Source: Dokdonella sp.
Lineage (GTDB): Bacteria > Pseudomonadota > Gammaproteobacteria > Xanthomonadales > Rhodanobacteraceae
Direction: 5' to 3'
Assembly (NCBI RefSeq): GCF_019634775.1
Contig: NZ_JAHCAS010000001.1
Span: forward strand, 248,001-312,000
DNA: 64,000 bases
The notes under the pieces were generated by a model that saw nothing but the letters and a program-made list of their open reading frames with translations, was not told where the DNA came from and did not search any database. Position 1 is the stretch's first letter. Each line of letters begins with the position of its first letter. Position numbers and translations under genes: made by a program. Positions 26,428 to 34,628 of the stretch are shown one piece after another.

Positions 26428-27779
26428 ACCAGCGCTGGCTCGCCCTGCTCGCCTTCGCAGCCGGCTTCGCGCAGGCGACGGGACCGGACGATTACGCAAT
26501 CGTCATGCCGATCGCCACACCCGGCGACAGTGCGGCCTGGCGCATCGAACTGCCGCTCGACGTGTACGCCTGGTCGCAGGACGAGGCGCTGCGCGACGTC
26601 GCCGTGTTCGATGCCGACGGTCGTGCGGTGCCGCTCGCCGAGTGGACGCCGTCCACCACCACACCGTCCGGCGGCCGGCAGGCGCGCATCCTGCCGCTGG
26701 CCCTGCCGACGCAGGGCACGGCTGCGCGTGACGACCTGCGCCTGCTGGTCGAGCGCGACGGCGAAGGACGCCTGCGCCTCGGCACGACGCGCGAGACGCC
26801 TGCGTCAGCGCCGACACGCGCGTGGCTGCTCGATGTCGAAGCCTTCGCTGACGGCATCGATCGGCTGCGTCTGGAGTGGACCGAGCCGCACGACGGCGTG
26901 TTCGCGCGCTTCGCCATCGATGCCAGCGACGACCTGCAAGGCTGGCGAACGCTGCGCGCCGACGCCGCGATCGCCCTGCTGCAACAGGCCGACGCGCGCA
27001 TCGAACGGCGCACGATCGCACTCGACGGCCAGCGTGCGCGCTACCTGCGCCTGCGCCGCCTCGACGACGGTCCCGTGCTGGAGGATCTCGCAGTCGATGT
27101 CGAACGCCTCGCGCGCAACACGAAACAGCGCGAACCGCTGCAATGGCAGGCCGCCGAAATCATCGTCAAGGACGCAACGAACGCCGCCTTCGACTACCGC
27201 CTGCCGGCACGCCTGTCGATCGAGGCGCTGCGCGTCGAACTCGTCGGCGACAACAGTGCGGCCGAACTCGCGCTGTCGGCGCACCTCGGCACACACGATG
27301 GACGTCCGCTGAGGGAGCCGCTGCTGCGCTTGACTGCCTACCGCCTGCGCACCGGTGACGACGTCATCGACCAGGGCGACATCGCGCTCGCGCGCTCGCG
27401 CCGGCTCGACCAGTTGCATCTCGCCTCGACGCGCCCGCTCGCCGCAGCACCGAAACTCCAGGTCGGCTGGCGACCGCCCTCGCTGGTCTTCCTCGCCGAA
27501 GGCCGCGCGCCCTACGTGCTGGCCGCCGGCCATGCCGAAGCCCGCCGCGAAGCGGCCTCGCTGGCGACACCACTGGCGGTATTGCGCGCACGCTTCGGCA
27601 ACGACTGGCAACCGCCGCTGGCCACTCCCGGCGCCGCACGCGAAGCCGCCGGACAAGCCGCGCTCACGCCGCCACCGCCACCCACTTCGTGGCGAAGCGG
27701 CCTGCTCTGGGGCGTGCTCATCGCCGGCGCCGTGCTGGTCGCGGGAATTGCGCTGTCGCTGCTGCGCGGGCAGCGTTGA
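26424..27779 (+). CDS. DUF3999 family exported membrane-anchored protein
   Basis: A 451-residue protein with a signal peptide (LALLAFAAGFAQATG), a large periplasmic beta-rich region and one C-terminal transmembrane helix (LLWGVLIAGAVLVAGIALSLL) followed by a short basic tail. It matches DUF3999 proteins, which are usually encoded next to DUF2339. The start codon overlaps the stop of the preceding gene, indicating coupled translation. The topology suggests a periplasmic partner for the polytopic protein. No catalytic motif is recognised. Confidence 0.85.
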   Translation: MNQRWLALLAFAAGFAQATGPDDYAIVMPIATPGDSAAWRIELPLDVYAWSQDEALRDVAVFDADGRAVPLAEWTPSTTTPSGGRQARILPLALPTQGTAARDDLRLLVERDGEGRLRLGTTRETPASAPTRAWLLDVEAFADGIDRLRLEWTEPHDGVFARFAIDASDDLQGWRTLRADAAIALLQQADARIERRTIALDGQRARYLRLRRLDDGPVLEDLAVDVERLARNTKQREPLQWQAAEIIVKDATNAAFDYRLPARLSIEALRVELVGDNSAAELALSAHLGTHDGRPLREPLLRLTAYRLRTGDDVIDQGDIALARSRRLDQLHLASTRPLAAAPKLQVGWRPPSLVFLAEGRAPYVLAAGHAEARREAASLATPLAVLRARFGNDWQPPLATPGAAREAAGQAALTPPPPPTSWRSGLLWGVLIAGAVLVAGIALSLLRGQR

Positions 27780-27818
27780 TCGTGCGCAAGCCTGCCGTGA
27801 TTCGCGGCAGGAAGGATC

Positions 27819-28073
27819 ATGCGTAGGCAGCAATGGATGTCGCGGGGTCTGATCGGATGCCTCGCCGTTGGATCAGGTTGCGCTGCGGTTCACGCGGAGA
27901 CCTGCGGAATCGACTCGATCTTCGCGCATGGCTTCGAAGTGCCCACTCCTGCCGGCGGCATCGATGCCACTCCGGGCGCGCTGCAGTCGCCGGGCCAGCT
28001 CTCTTGTCTTCCCTTTCCCTCCGGGAGAGGGACCGAGGGTGAGGGCTCGGGCGGAGAGCAAGGGATGCTCTGA
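27819..28073 (+). pseudogene. Short secreted ORF, probably truncated by repeat insertion
   Basis: An 84-residue frame with a good ribosome binding site (AGGAAGG) and a clear signal peptide (LIGCLAVGSGCAAVHA|ET). The mature part begins CGIDSIFAHGFEVPTP; an IF-x-x-GFE motif is, from memory, common in secreted proteins of Dokdonella-like bacteria. The distal third reads through a CCCTCCGGGAGAGGG repeat, and the stop codon (28071-28073) lies inside a MITE arm. This suggests the original 3' end was lost. It could instead be a short functional secreted peptide. Confidence 0.4.
28008..28046. repeat. CCCTCCGGGAGAGGG-type palindromic repeat
   Basis: The segment CCCTTTCCCTCCGGGAGAGG continues into GACCGAGGGTGAGGG, a widespread type of intergenic palindrome. 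Here it lies inside the short secreted frame at 27819-28073 and 15 bases before a MITE arm, so two repeats are stacked at one site. Confidence 0.6.
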
Positions 28074-28144
28074 TCAATCCCACAACGGCGTCACCGTCCT
28101 GTGCGGGCGCAGATCAAGGCGCGACGGCGAAGGCAGACTGGCCA
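28061..28144 (+). repeat. MITE-like element, truncated copy B
   Basis: This matches the left half of the complete element: terminal arm AGGGATGCTCTGATCAATCC (continuing CACAACGG), then CGTCACCGTCCTGTGCGGGC and GCGACGGCGAAGGCAGACTGG. The right half and right arm are missing. It forms the end of the short frame 27819-28073 and lies 114 bases from the O-antigen ligase stop codon. The rest of the gap to 28258 holds nothing recognised. Confidence 0.8.
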
Positions 28145-28258
28145 TCACCCAACCACATCCGCATCATGCTGGTGTCAAACAATCGTGCAAGCCAGGGTTG
28201 CCCCCAGCCAGCGACAGCTTTCCGCGGATCACTCGGGTGTTTCCAAACATGGCCCTGG

Positions 28259-29512
28259 CTACGCGGGCAGCGGGCGGACCGAAGGCTCGCGCGGCGCAGC
28301 CAGCGCCGCGCAGTACAGCGCGAGCAGCCACCAGAAGAACAGGCCCCACCACGCCGAGTAGAAGGCGAGGTGGGTGTTGAGCGGAAAGCACATCGCGACC
28401 AGGGCCAACGCCGGCGCGTAAGCGCGCGCGCGCGCGGCGCGGTCGGCGCGTCGCCAGGCGCGCACGGCGGCGACGGCGCCGACGATCCAGCCGAGCAAGC
28501 CGACGATGCCGGTTTCGCTCAGTACTTCGAGCACGATCTGGTGAGCGTGCGATGCCCCTTCCCTGGAACCCTCGACGACGAAGCGGTCGCCCGGCGCGGC
28601 ATGCTCGGGGTAGTCGTAACGGAAGCCGCGTGCGCCGACACCGGTCAGCGGATGCGCGCGGATCATGTCGATGGCTGTGCGCCAGATGCTCAAGCGCCCC
28701 GCGGCGGCCTCGTCGAGCGCCTGCGGCGTGCCCTCCACGGCAAGCAGGCTGCGTTCGATGCGCGACTGGAATCCACTGGAATCGAAACGCATTCCCGCTG
28801 CGGCCATGACGAAGGCGAGGCCGACGCCGACCAGCAGCGGCGCGAAGCGACGCAGGCTGCCGCCGGTCTCGTGCCAGGCGACGACGACGCTGACCAGCGC
28901 ATAGGACAGCCAGGCCGCCCGCGACCCCGACAGCAGCACCGGCACCAGCACGAGCAGGAAGGCTAGCAGCAGGCCGCTGCGACCGAAGCGCGCACGCGCG
29001 GCGAGCAGCACGAACGGCGACAGCGCGGCGAGCACCGGACCGAGCTTGATGTTGTCGGCACCAAAGATGCCGGACAGGCGTTCCGCCTCGGGCGCACCGC
29101 CGATGCTGTGGCCGGTCAGGTATTGCACCCAGGCATCGAGGATCCACAACAAGGTGACCGCGGCGACCGCAGGCACCACCGCCGCCTGGGCCTGCGGCCG
29201 GCGCAGCACGTGGACAGCGAACAGCGCGAAGCCGAGATGACGCAGGCTCGCCAGCGCGGTCGACCAGGTCTTGTCCGCTGCAACCGATGCGAAACCGGAC
29301 AGTGCGATCGGCACCGCATAGGCGAGGAACAACAGCACGACGAGGCGCTGCGCATCGTCGCCTGGCGCCCACAGGCGCCCCCGCACGGCAAGCACGAGCG
29401 TGACGAGCACGCCGATCGCCACCGGCAGCTCGGCAAGCCGGCCGAATGGCAGCAGTACGAGCACGCCGAGCACGATGGCGACGCCGGCGCGCGTGGCCGT
29501 CGTGCGTTCCAC
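28259..29512 (-). CDS. O-antigen ligase / Wzy_C family membrane protein
   Basis: About 417 residues with ten or more hydrophobic helices. The Wzy_C region has LSGSRAAWLSYALV, HPLTGVGARGFRYDYPEHA and SHAHQIVLEVLSETGIVGLL, typical of O-antigen ligases (WaaL) and polymerases, where a periplasmic loop joins polysaccharide to lipid A-core or polymerises it. The GTG start at 29512 is one base after the stop of the glycosyltransferase, so translation is coupled. Ligase and polymerase cannot be separated by sequence alone; other Wzy_C proteins modify pilins. Confidence 0.8.
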   Translation of the reverse strand: MERTTATRAGVAIVLGVLVLLPFGRLAELPVAIGVLVTLVLAVRGRLWAPGDDAQRLVVLLFLAYAVPIALSGFASVAADKTWSTALASLRHLGFALFAVHVLRRPQAQAAVVPAVAAVTLLWILDAWVQYLTGHSIGGAPEAERLSGIFGADNIKLGPVLAALSPFVLLAARARFGRSGLLLAFLLVLVPVLLSGSRAAWLSYALVSVVVAWHETGGSLRRFAPLLVGVGLAFVMAAAGMRFDSSGFQSRIERSLLAVEGTPQALDEAAAGRLSIWRTAIDMIRAHPLTGVGARGFRYDYPEHAAPGDRFVVEGSREGASHAHQIVLEVLSETGIVGLLGWIVGAVAAVRAWRRADRAARARAYAPALALVAMCFPLNTHLAFYSAWWGLFFWWLLALYCAALAAPREPSVRPLPA

Positions 29513-29513
29513 T

Positions 29514-30647
29514 TCAATCGGCCGCCGCACGGCCTTCCGCCGCGAGTTCCTGGTACAGCGCCAGCGTCGCCGCCTGCATGTCGGCAAGCCGGTAGCGCGT
29601 CAGCGGCTGGATCGCCGGCGCCCTGCGCATCAGTTCGGCCGCACGCTCGGCGAGGCGGTTGCGGTCGCCCATCGCCACACGCCCGGCCGGATAGAGTTCG
29701 GTCAGCAACTCGTCGACGCCACCATGTGCATAGCCGAGCACCGGGCGACACAGTGCCAGTGCCTCGATCACGGTGCGCCCGAACGATTCCGGCGAGGTGC
29801 TCATCTGCAGAACCAAGGTCGAGATCGCCATGATGTCGCGCACATCGGCGCGCGGTGGCGTGATGACCACGCGCCGCGAAATGCCGAAGCGGATCGCCAG
29901 CTTCTCGAGTTCGTCAACGTAGTCCTCACGCCCTGGCTCTCGGGCACCGAGCAGGAGCAGACGCGCATCGACACCACGTGCCTGCAAGTCGGCGAGCAGC
30001 TCGATCGCGTGCGCATGCCCCTTCAGGCGCGTGCCGCGCGCCGGCAGGGTCAGCAGCGGAGCACCGGCCAATTGCGGGAACTCGGCGAAGAATCGCTGGC
30101 GCCAATCGTCGTCGGGCTGATAGCCGAACGGGAACTCGTCCGTGTCGACGCCGCGCGGGATCAGCACGAGGCGCGATGGATCGGTGCGTGGATAGTGGCG
30201 CAACACGTGGTCGCGCACATTGTTCGACACGCAGATCACGCGCTCGCCGCGCGCCATGATGCCGCTGTACCAGCCCGGCGAATTGAGACCGTGAACGGTG
30301 GTCACGAAATGTGGCCGCGGCACCGGCAGGCCACGCAAGGCACGCCAGCCGAGCCAGGCCGGCAGGCGCGAACGGGCATGCACGATATCGGCGCCGAATT
30401 CCTTCAACAGACCCCGCAGGCGCGACACCAGGGCCAGTGTGCCGAGCTTCTTCTCGCCGATCGGCATTTCGACATGCTCGCTGCCCGCTGCCCGGAGGCG
30501 CTCGACCAGGCGACCGCCACCTGAGACGACGATCGAGAAATGCCCGGCCGCGACCAGCGCCTGCGCAACCTCCAGCGTCGAGCGCTCCGCACCGCCCGAC
30601 TGCAGAGCGGGAACGAGTTGGACGACGGTGAGGCGCCGGGTTGTCAC
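29514..30647 (-). CDS. GT4-family glycosyltransferase
   Basis: A 377-residue GT-B fold glycosyltransferase. The N-terminal acceptor domain has LVPALQSGGAERSTLEVAQ (glycine-rich loop). The C-terminal donor domain has LLTLPARGTRLKGHAHAIEL and the family E-x7-E region in STSPESFGRTVIEALALCRPV. No transmembrane segment is visible, so it acts at the cytoplasmic face. It starts with GTG. Coupled to the O-antigen ligase-like gene, it probably adds a sugar in LPS core or O-chain assembly; donor and acceptor are unknown. Confidence 0.88.
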   Translation of the reverse strand: MTTRRLTVVQLVPALQSGGAERSTLEVAQALVAAGHFSIVVSGGGRLVERLRAAGSEHVEMPIGEKKLGTLALVSRLRGLLKEFGADIVHARSRLPAWLGWRALRGLPVPRPHFVTTVHGLNSPGWYSGIMARGERVICVSNNVRDHVLRHYPRTDPSRLVLIPRGVDTDEFPFGYQPDDDWRQRFFAEFPQLAGAPLLTLPARGTRLKGHAHAIELLADLQARGVDARLLLLGAREPGREDYVDELEKLAIRFGISRRVVITPPRADVRDIMAISTLVLQMSTSPESFGRTVIEALALCRPVLGYAHGGVDELLTELYPAGRVAMGDRNRLAERAAELMRRAPAIQPLTRYRLADMQAATLALYQELAAEGRAAAD

Positions 30648-30701
30648 ATTCGAACCTTCAGCGAAACAGGGAACCGCGGATGCCGCGCAGGTGGGCCGGC
30701 T

Positions 30702-30911
30702 TCAATCCTCAAGCGTGTACTCCGCGCCGCAATAAGGGCACTTCGCATGACCGCCCTGCTCGGCAATCGGCAGATACACCTTCGGATGCGAGTTCCACAG
30801 CGACATCGACGGCATCGGGCAACTCAGCGGCAGGTCGGCGCGACCCACGCGATAGCGATTTTCGGCGTTCGCCTGAACCAGCGGTTCGGCGGCTGGATGG
30901 CGTGATGGCAT
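30702..30911 (-). CDS. CHCC-type zinc-finger domain protein
   Basis: A 69-residue protein with the pattern C..(20)..CPYCGAEY: the first Cys in PLSCPMP, a His in NSHPKVYLP, and the C-terminal CPYCG. This fits the CHCC zinc-finger family related to the mitochondrial complex I subunit NDUFS6. The ATG at 30911 has CGGAG 8 bases upstream; an upstream TTG is a weaker choice. It is 54 bases ahead of the glycosyltransferase on the same strand. Its function in bacteria is not established. Confidence 0.85.
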   Translation of the reverse strand: MPSRHPAAEPLVQANAENRYRVGRADLPLSCPMPSMSLWNSHPKVYLPIAEQGGHAKCPYCGAEYTLED

Positions 30912-31011
30912 GCGCAAATCTCCGAAACAGGACAGTCGTCAAGTCTAGAGCATGGAATATGCCAACTTCATCACTGACGGCGCGAGGACCGTGTCACCCG
31001 CACAAGCCACG

Positions 31012-31176
31012 TAGGGATGCTCTGATCAATCCCACAACGGCGTCACCATCCTGTGCGGGCGCAGATCAAGGCGCGACGGCGAAGCCAGACTGGCCGTCTG
31101 TCGAGCCGGCACAACGCCGAGCTGCGAGCCTTGCGGATGTCATATCGCCATTGCGGGATTGATCAGAGCATCCCTA
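31012..31176 (+). mobile_element. Complete MITE-like element, copy C (165 bases)
   Basis: The terminal inverted repeats are TA-GGGATGCTCTGATCAATCCC followed by ACAA on the left, and the exact inverse on the right except for one base (31012-31037 versus 31151-31176). Both ends begin with TA, the target duplication expected of Tc1/mariner or IS630-type elements. The interior has no open frame of its own. Each arm contains the palindrome TGATCA and a GGGAT/ATCCC stem. It sits in the 317-base gap between the divergent zinc-finger and Yip1 genes. No transposase is present in the window. Confidence 0.85.
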
Positions 31177-31180
31177 GAAT
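31151..31180 (+). promoter_or_regulatory. Possible promoter at the right end of MITE copy C, upstream of the Yip1 gene
   Basis: TTGCGG (31151-31156) and TAGAAT (31175-31180, five of six consensus -10 bases) are 18 bases apart. The -10-like hexamer is completed by bases flanking the insertion. Predicted transcription would begin about 40 bases before the ATG at 31229. Inference from spacing only. Confidence 0.35.
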
Positions 31181-31228
31181 GCGGCGGTTCGATCATCCCT
31201 GCCCGTCCACCCGCCCCTGGAGATCCCC

Positions 31229-32491
31229 ATGGACTTCGCCAAGCTGATCGCCCGCGTGCAGGCCATCCTCCTTTCACCAAAGACCGAATGGCCGGTCATC
31301 GCCGCCGAGCCGGAGACCGTCGCCGGCCTGTACAAGAAATACATCCTGATCCTTGCTGCGATTCCCGCCGTCATCGGCTTCGTCAAGGGCAGCCTGATCG
31401 GGGTCTCCGTGCCGTTCCTGGGCACCGTGCGCACGCCGATCGGCATGGGCATCACCGGCATGATCGTCAGCTATGCGCTGACCGTCGGCCTGGTGTACGT
31501 GCTCGCCCTCATCATCAATGCGCTCGCACCGAACTTCGGCGGCGAGAAGAACCCGATCCAGGCGCTCAAGGTCGCGGCGTACTCGTATACGGCCGGCTGG
31601 GTCGCCAGCATCGCCAACATCGTGCCGTGGATCGGCTGGATGGTCGCGCTGGCCGGTTCCATCTACGGCATCTACCTGCTCTACCTCGGCCTGACGCCGA
31701 CGATGCGCAACCCGGAAGACAAATCGGTCGTCTACACCGTCGTCATCGTCATCATCGGCTTCCTGCTGAGCCTCGTCATCGGCGCGATCGTCGGCGGCAT
31801 CACGGCAGCCGGCACGATCGCGGGCGGCGCCGCATCCCTCGGCAGCGCAAGCAGCAACATCAGCATCGACAAGGACAGCCCCCTGGGCAAGCTGGCCGCG
31901 ATCGGCGAGCAGGTCGAGAAGCAGAGCCGCAAGCTCGAAGCCGCACAGCGAAGCGGTGATGCCCAGGCCCAGGCCGAGGCGGCGAGCCAGATGCTCGGCG
32001 CCGTGCTCGGCGGCGGCGACAGTGTCGAGGCGCTGGCGCCGGAAGCACTCAAGCAGTTCCTGCCGGAACGGCTCGGCGACTTCAAGCGCGAGTCGATGTC
32101 GGTCGAACGCAGCGGTGCGATGGGCGTGCAGGTCAGCACCGGCCGTGCCAGGTACGTCGACGCCAACGACACCCGCCTCGATCTGGAGATCACCGACATG
32201 GGCGGCGCCAAGGGCATCATGGCGCTGGCCGGCTTCGCCGGAGTCGAGCAGGACCGCCAGACCGAGTACGGCTACGAGAAGACCTACAAGCAGGGCGGCC
32301 GCCTGGTCCATGAACAATGGGACAATTCGAGCCGCAGCGGTGAGTTCGGCATCATCCTCGGCGACCGCTTTTCGGTAAAGCTGAGCGGCCACGGTGAAGG
32401 ACTCGACGCCAACATCCTCAAGACCACGCTCGGCAAACTCGACCTGGCCGGCATCGAGGCTCTGCGTGACAAGGGGGTCAAGCGCGGCTGA
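31229..32491 (+). CDS. Yip1-family membrane protein with C-terminal extension
   Basis: A 420-residue protein. Residues ~1-200 form a Yip1 domain: an N-terminal amphipathic region (QAILLSPKTEWPVIAAEPET) followed by about five hydrophobic segments, ending with VYTVVIVIIGFLLSLVIGAI. Residues ~205-420 are soluble: a helical Gln/Ala/Glu-rich linker, then a domain of about 150 residues (LKQFLPERLGDFKRESMSVE, EITDMGGAKGIMALAGFAGV). Many Yip1 proteins lack this second half. Function is unknown. The upstream MITE end could supply its promoter. Confidence 0.8.
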   Translation: MDFAKLIARVQAILLSPKTEWPVIAAEPETVAGLYKKYILILAAIPAVIGFVKGSLIGVSVPFLGTVRTPIGMGITGMIVSYALTVGLVYVLALIINALAPNFGGEKNPIQALKVAAYSYTAGWVASIANIVPWIGWMVALAGSIYGIYLLYLGLTPTMRNPEDKSVVYTVVIVIIGFLLSLVIGAIVGGITAAGTIAGGAASLGSASSNISIDKDSPLGKLAAIGEQVEKQSRKLEAAQRSGDAQAQAEAASQMLGAVLGGGDSVEALAPEALKQFLPERLGDFKRESMSVERSGAMGVQVSTGRARYVDANDTRLDLEITDMGGAKGIMALAGFAGVEQDRQTEYGYEKTYKQGGRLVHEQWDNSSRSGEFGIILGDRFSVKLSGHGEGLDANILKTTLGKLDLAGIEALRDKGVKRG

Positions 32492-32508
32492 AGCAAGGCG
32501 CCGGCGCT

Positions 32509-33192
32509 TCAGCCTGCGCGCAACGCAAGCAGCAACGCTTCCGCATCGCCATCAGGCGCGGCGAACGCGATCCGCGCCTCGTTCTGCACTACCGCCGCAT
32601 CGCCGGCAACGAGGCGCACTCCATTGACCTCGAACACGCCGCGCGTGACCTGCAACCACAGGCGCTGTCCTGGGCGGCAAGCGTGTCCCTGACGGGCTCC
32701 CGCGCGCAGGCGCAGCGCATGCGCCTCGATGCCGCGCCGCAGCGGCAATCCATGATCGTTCGCGGCAAGCAGGATGCCGTGATCCGCAGCGATCTCCGCC
32801 CGACCATGCCACGGAGTCGCATTCAGGCGCTCGGGCAGTAACCAGACCTCGAGCACGCGTGCAGATTCGTGCGCGGACACATTCGCCAGCGCCACTTCGA
32901 TGCCGCGACCGGCACCGACCAGATGGCGGTCGCCGCGCACGAGATCACAGGTGGCGTCGCCCAATGTGTAGCGCACCGCACCCTCGACGACCCAGGTGAA
33001 GATGTCGATGTTGGCGCGCCGTTCCGCGGCCATCCCGATGCCCGGCGGCAGCGCGATCTCGTTGATCGCGCGCACCGGGCCGAAACCCATGTGCGCGGGA
33101 TCGTGGTAGTCGCCGCAGGAGAACTCGTGCCGGATGACGGCGTCGCCGCGACGCGTGCAGCCGCGCGCACCGGCGGAGCGTAGGGCGAGCAT
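32509..33192 (-). CDS. Pirin-family protein
   Basis: A 227-residue double-cupin (YhaK-like pirin) protein. The N-terminal cupin has SCGDYHDPAHMGFGPVRAIN (metal-ligand His residues expected here), then NIDIFTWVVEGAVRYTLGD. Pirin relatives bind iron and some oxidise quercetin; physiological roles in bacteria are unclear. It is convergent with the Yip1 gene, 17 bases apart, and is on the same strand as the yceI-like gene upstream. Confidence 0.88.
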   Translation of the reverse strand: MLALRSAGARGCTRRGDAVIRHEFSCGDYHDPAHMGFGPVRAINEIALPPGIGMAAERRANIDIFTWVVEGAVRYTLGDATCDLVRGDRHLVGAGRGIEVALANVSAHESARVLEVWLLPERLNATPWHGRAEIAADHGILLAANDHGLPLRRGIEAHALRLRAGARQGHACRPGQRLWLQVTRGVFEVNGVRLVAGDAAVVQNEARIAFAAPDGDAEALLLALRAG

Positions 33193-33229
33193 GTCAGCAG
33201 CCGGGATCGATATCGCCCCCGCCGGACGA

Positions 33230-33823
33230 TTACTTCGCTTCGGCCGGCTTCGGCCCCATGGCTTCGAGGGTGATGCGAATCGTCACTTCGTCGCTGACAT
33301 TCGGTGCGTACTTGCCCATGCCGAAGTCGCTGCGCTTGATCGCGAGCGCGCCGTCGAACCCGATTGCCGGCACCTTCTTCATCGGATGCTCGTTGCGCGC
33401 GTTGAGCTTGGCGTCGATCGTCACCGATTTCGTCACGCCGTGGATGGTGAGATCGCCGGTGACCTTGTAGCTGCCGTCGGTCGCGCCCTTCTCGACCCTG
33501 GTGCTCTTGAAGGTCGCGGTCGGGAACTGGGCGACATCGAAGAAATCGTCGCTCTTGAGATGGTCATCGAATTTCTTGACGTGGCTGTTGATGCTGTCGA
33601 CCGCGATGGTGACATCAACCGACGATTTCGTCGGATCGGCATCGTCATAGGTCAGCGTGCCCTCGATGCTGTCGAAGTTCGCACTCGGATTCGAGTAGCC
33701 GAAGTGGTTCCACGAAAAGATCGTCTGCGTGTGGCCCGGATCGATCGTGTAGGTGACCGGGGCGGCGAACGCAACCGACGAGACGAGAGCGAAGGCACTG
33801 GCGAGCGCGGTACGGCGAAACAT
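33230..33823 (-). CDS. YceI-family periplasmic protein
   Basis: A 197-residue protein with signal peptide (ALASAFALVSSVAFA|AP). The mature lipocalin-like YceI barrel is evident: TYTIDPGHTQTIFSWNHFGY, SSVDVTIAVDSINSHVKKFD, HLKSDDFFDVAQFPTATF, VTGDLTIHGVTKSVTI. Family members bind isoprenoid lipids such as polyprenyl compounds. AAGGAG lies 6 bases before the ATG. It follows the nitroreductase gene by 23 bases, probably one operon. Confidence 0.92.
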   Translation of the reverse strand: MFRRTALASAFALVSSVAFAAPVTYTIDPGHTQTIFSWNHFGYSNPSANFDSIEGTLTYDDADPTKSSVDVTIAVDSINSHVKKFDDHLKSDDFFDVAQFPTATFKSTRVEKGATDGSYKVTGDLTIHGVTKSVTIDAKLNARNEHPMKKVPAIGFDGALAIKRSDFGMGKYAPNVSDEVTIRITLEAMGPKPAEAK

Positions 33824-33846
33824 GAAAGTTCTCCTTGGTGAAAGGG

Positions 33847-34449
33847 TCAGACGATGCGGCAGGCTTCGTCGAAAGCGAAGCGCTGGTCGCGCGGACGCAG
33901 CACGGCCGGATTGCCGTAACCGATATTGACGAGGAAGTTGGAGCGAACCTCGGTGCCGGCGAAGAATGCGGCGTCCAGCTTCGCCGAGTTGAAACCGGAC
34001 ATCGGTCCGCAGTCGAGGCCGAGCGCACGCAGGGCGATGATGAGGTAGGCACCCTGCAGGCTCGAGTTGCGGAAGGCCGTGGCCTCGATCGCGGCGGGTT
34101 TGCCGGCGAACCACGGCACCGCATCGGTCTCGCTGTACAGGCGCGGCAGGTGCTCGAAAAAGGCGTGGTCTGCAGCGACGATCGCAGTGACCGGCGCGGC
34201 CATGGTCTGTTCGACGTTGTCCGGCGACAGGGCTTCGCGCAATGTCGCCTTGGCCTCTGGCGAACGCACGAAAACGACGCGCATCGGCTGACAGTTCGCG
34301 CTGGTCGGCCCAAGCTTGGCCAGATCGTAGGCCTGGCGCAGAAGGGCATCGTCAACCGGACGGTCGAGCCAGGCCTGTGCCGAGCCCCGATAGGTGCGTG
34401 CGGCACGGAAGATCAAGTCGAGTGCGGCGTCGTTCAGCGGTGCATTCAT
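33847..34449 (-). CDS. RutE-like nitroreductase (malonic semialdehyde reductase family)
   Basis: A 200-residue FMN-dependent nitroreductase-fold protein. Family segments include [37 protein letters not shown] and [20 protein letters not shown]. This subfamily includes RutE, which reduces malonic semialdehyde in pyrimidine degradation. No other rut genes are nearby, so a more general reductase role is likely. AGGAAA precedes the ATG. It probably heads an operon with the yceI-like gene. Confidence 0.85.
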   Translation of the reverse strand: MNAPLNDAALDLIFRAARTYRGSAQAWLDRPVDDALLRQAYDLAKLGPTSANCQPMRVVFVRSPEAKATLREALSPDNVEQTMAAPVTAIVAADHAFFEHLPRLYSETDAVPWFAGKPAAIEATAFRNSSLQGAYLIIALRALGLDCGPMSGFNSAKLDAAFFAGTEVRSNFLVNIGYGNPAVLRPRDQRFAFDEACRIV

Positions 34450-34628
34450 CGGATTTCCTCATGCGGCGGACGAATCATGCTGCGGATGGAGCGGGGCTGC
34501 GCGAGCCTGGCCCGGCAGTCTCGTGGTCGCGCCACGGCGGATCAACGGGCGCAGACACAACTTATTGCTGCCGGTTGGTGGACAATGCAGCGCAACCGGC
34601 GGCTTACGAAGGGCCCCAGAGTACACGC

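Noticed and set aside
24010..26499. Open frame of 829 residues antisense to the DUF2339 gene
   Set aside because: Extreme Gln/Arg/His/Glu content and complete overlap with a gene with clear helices and a ribosome binding site.
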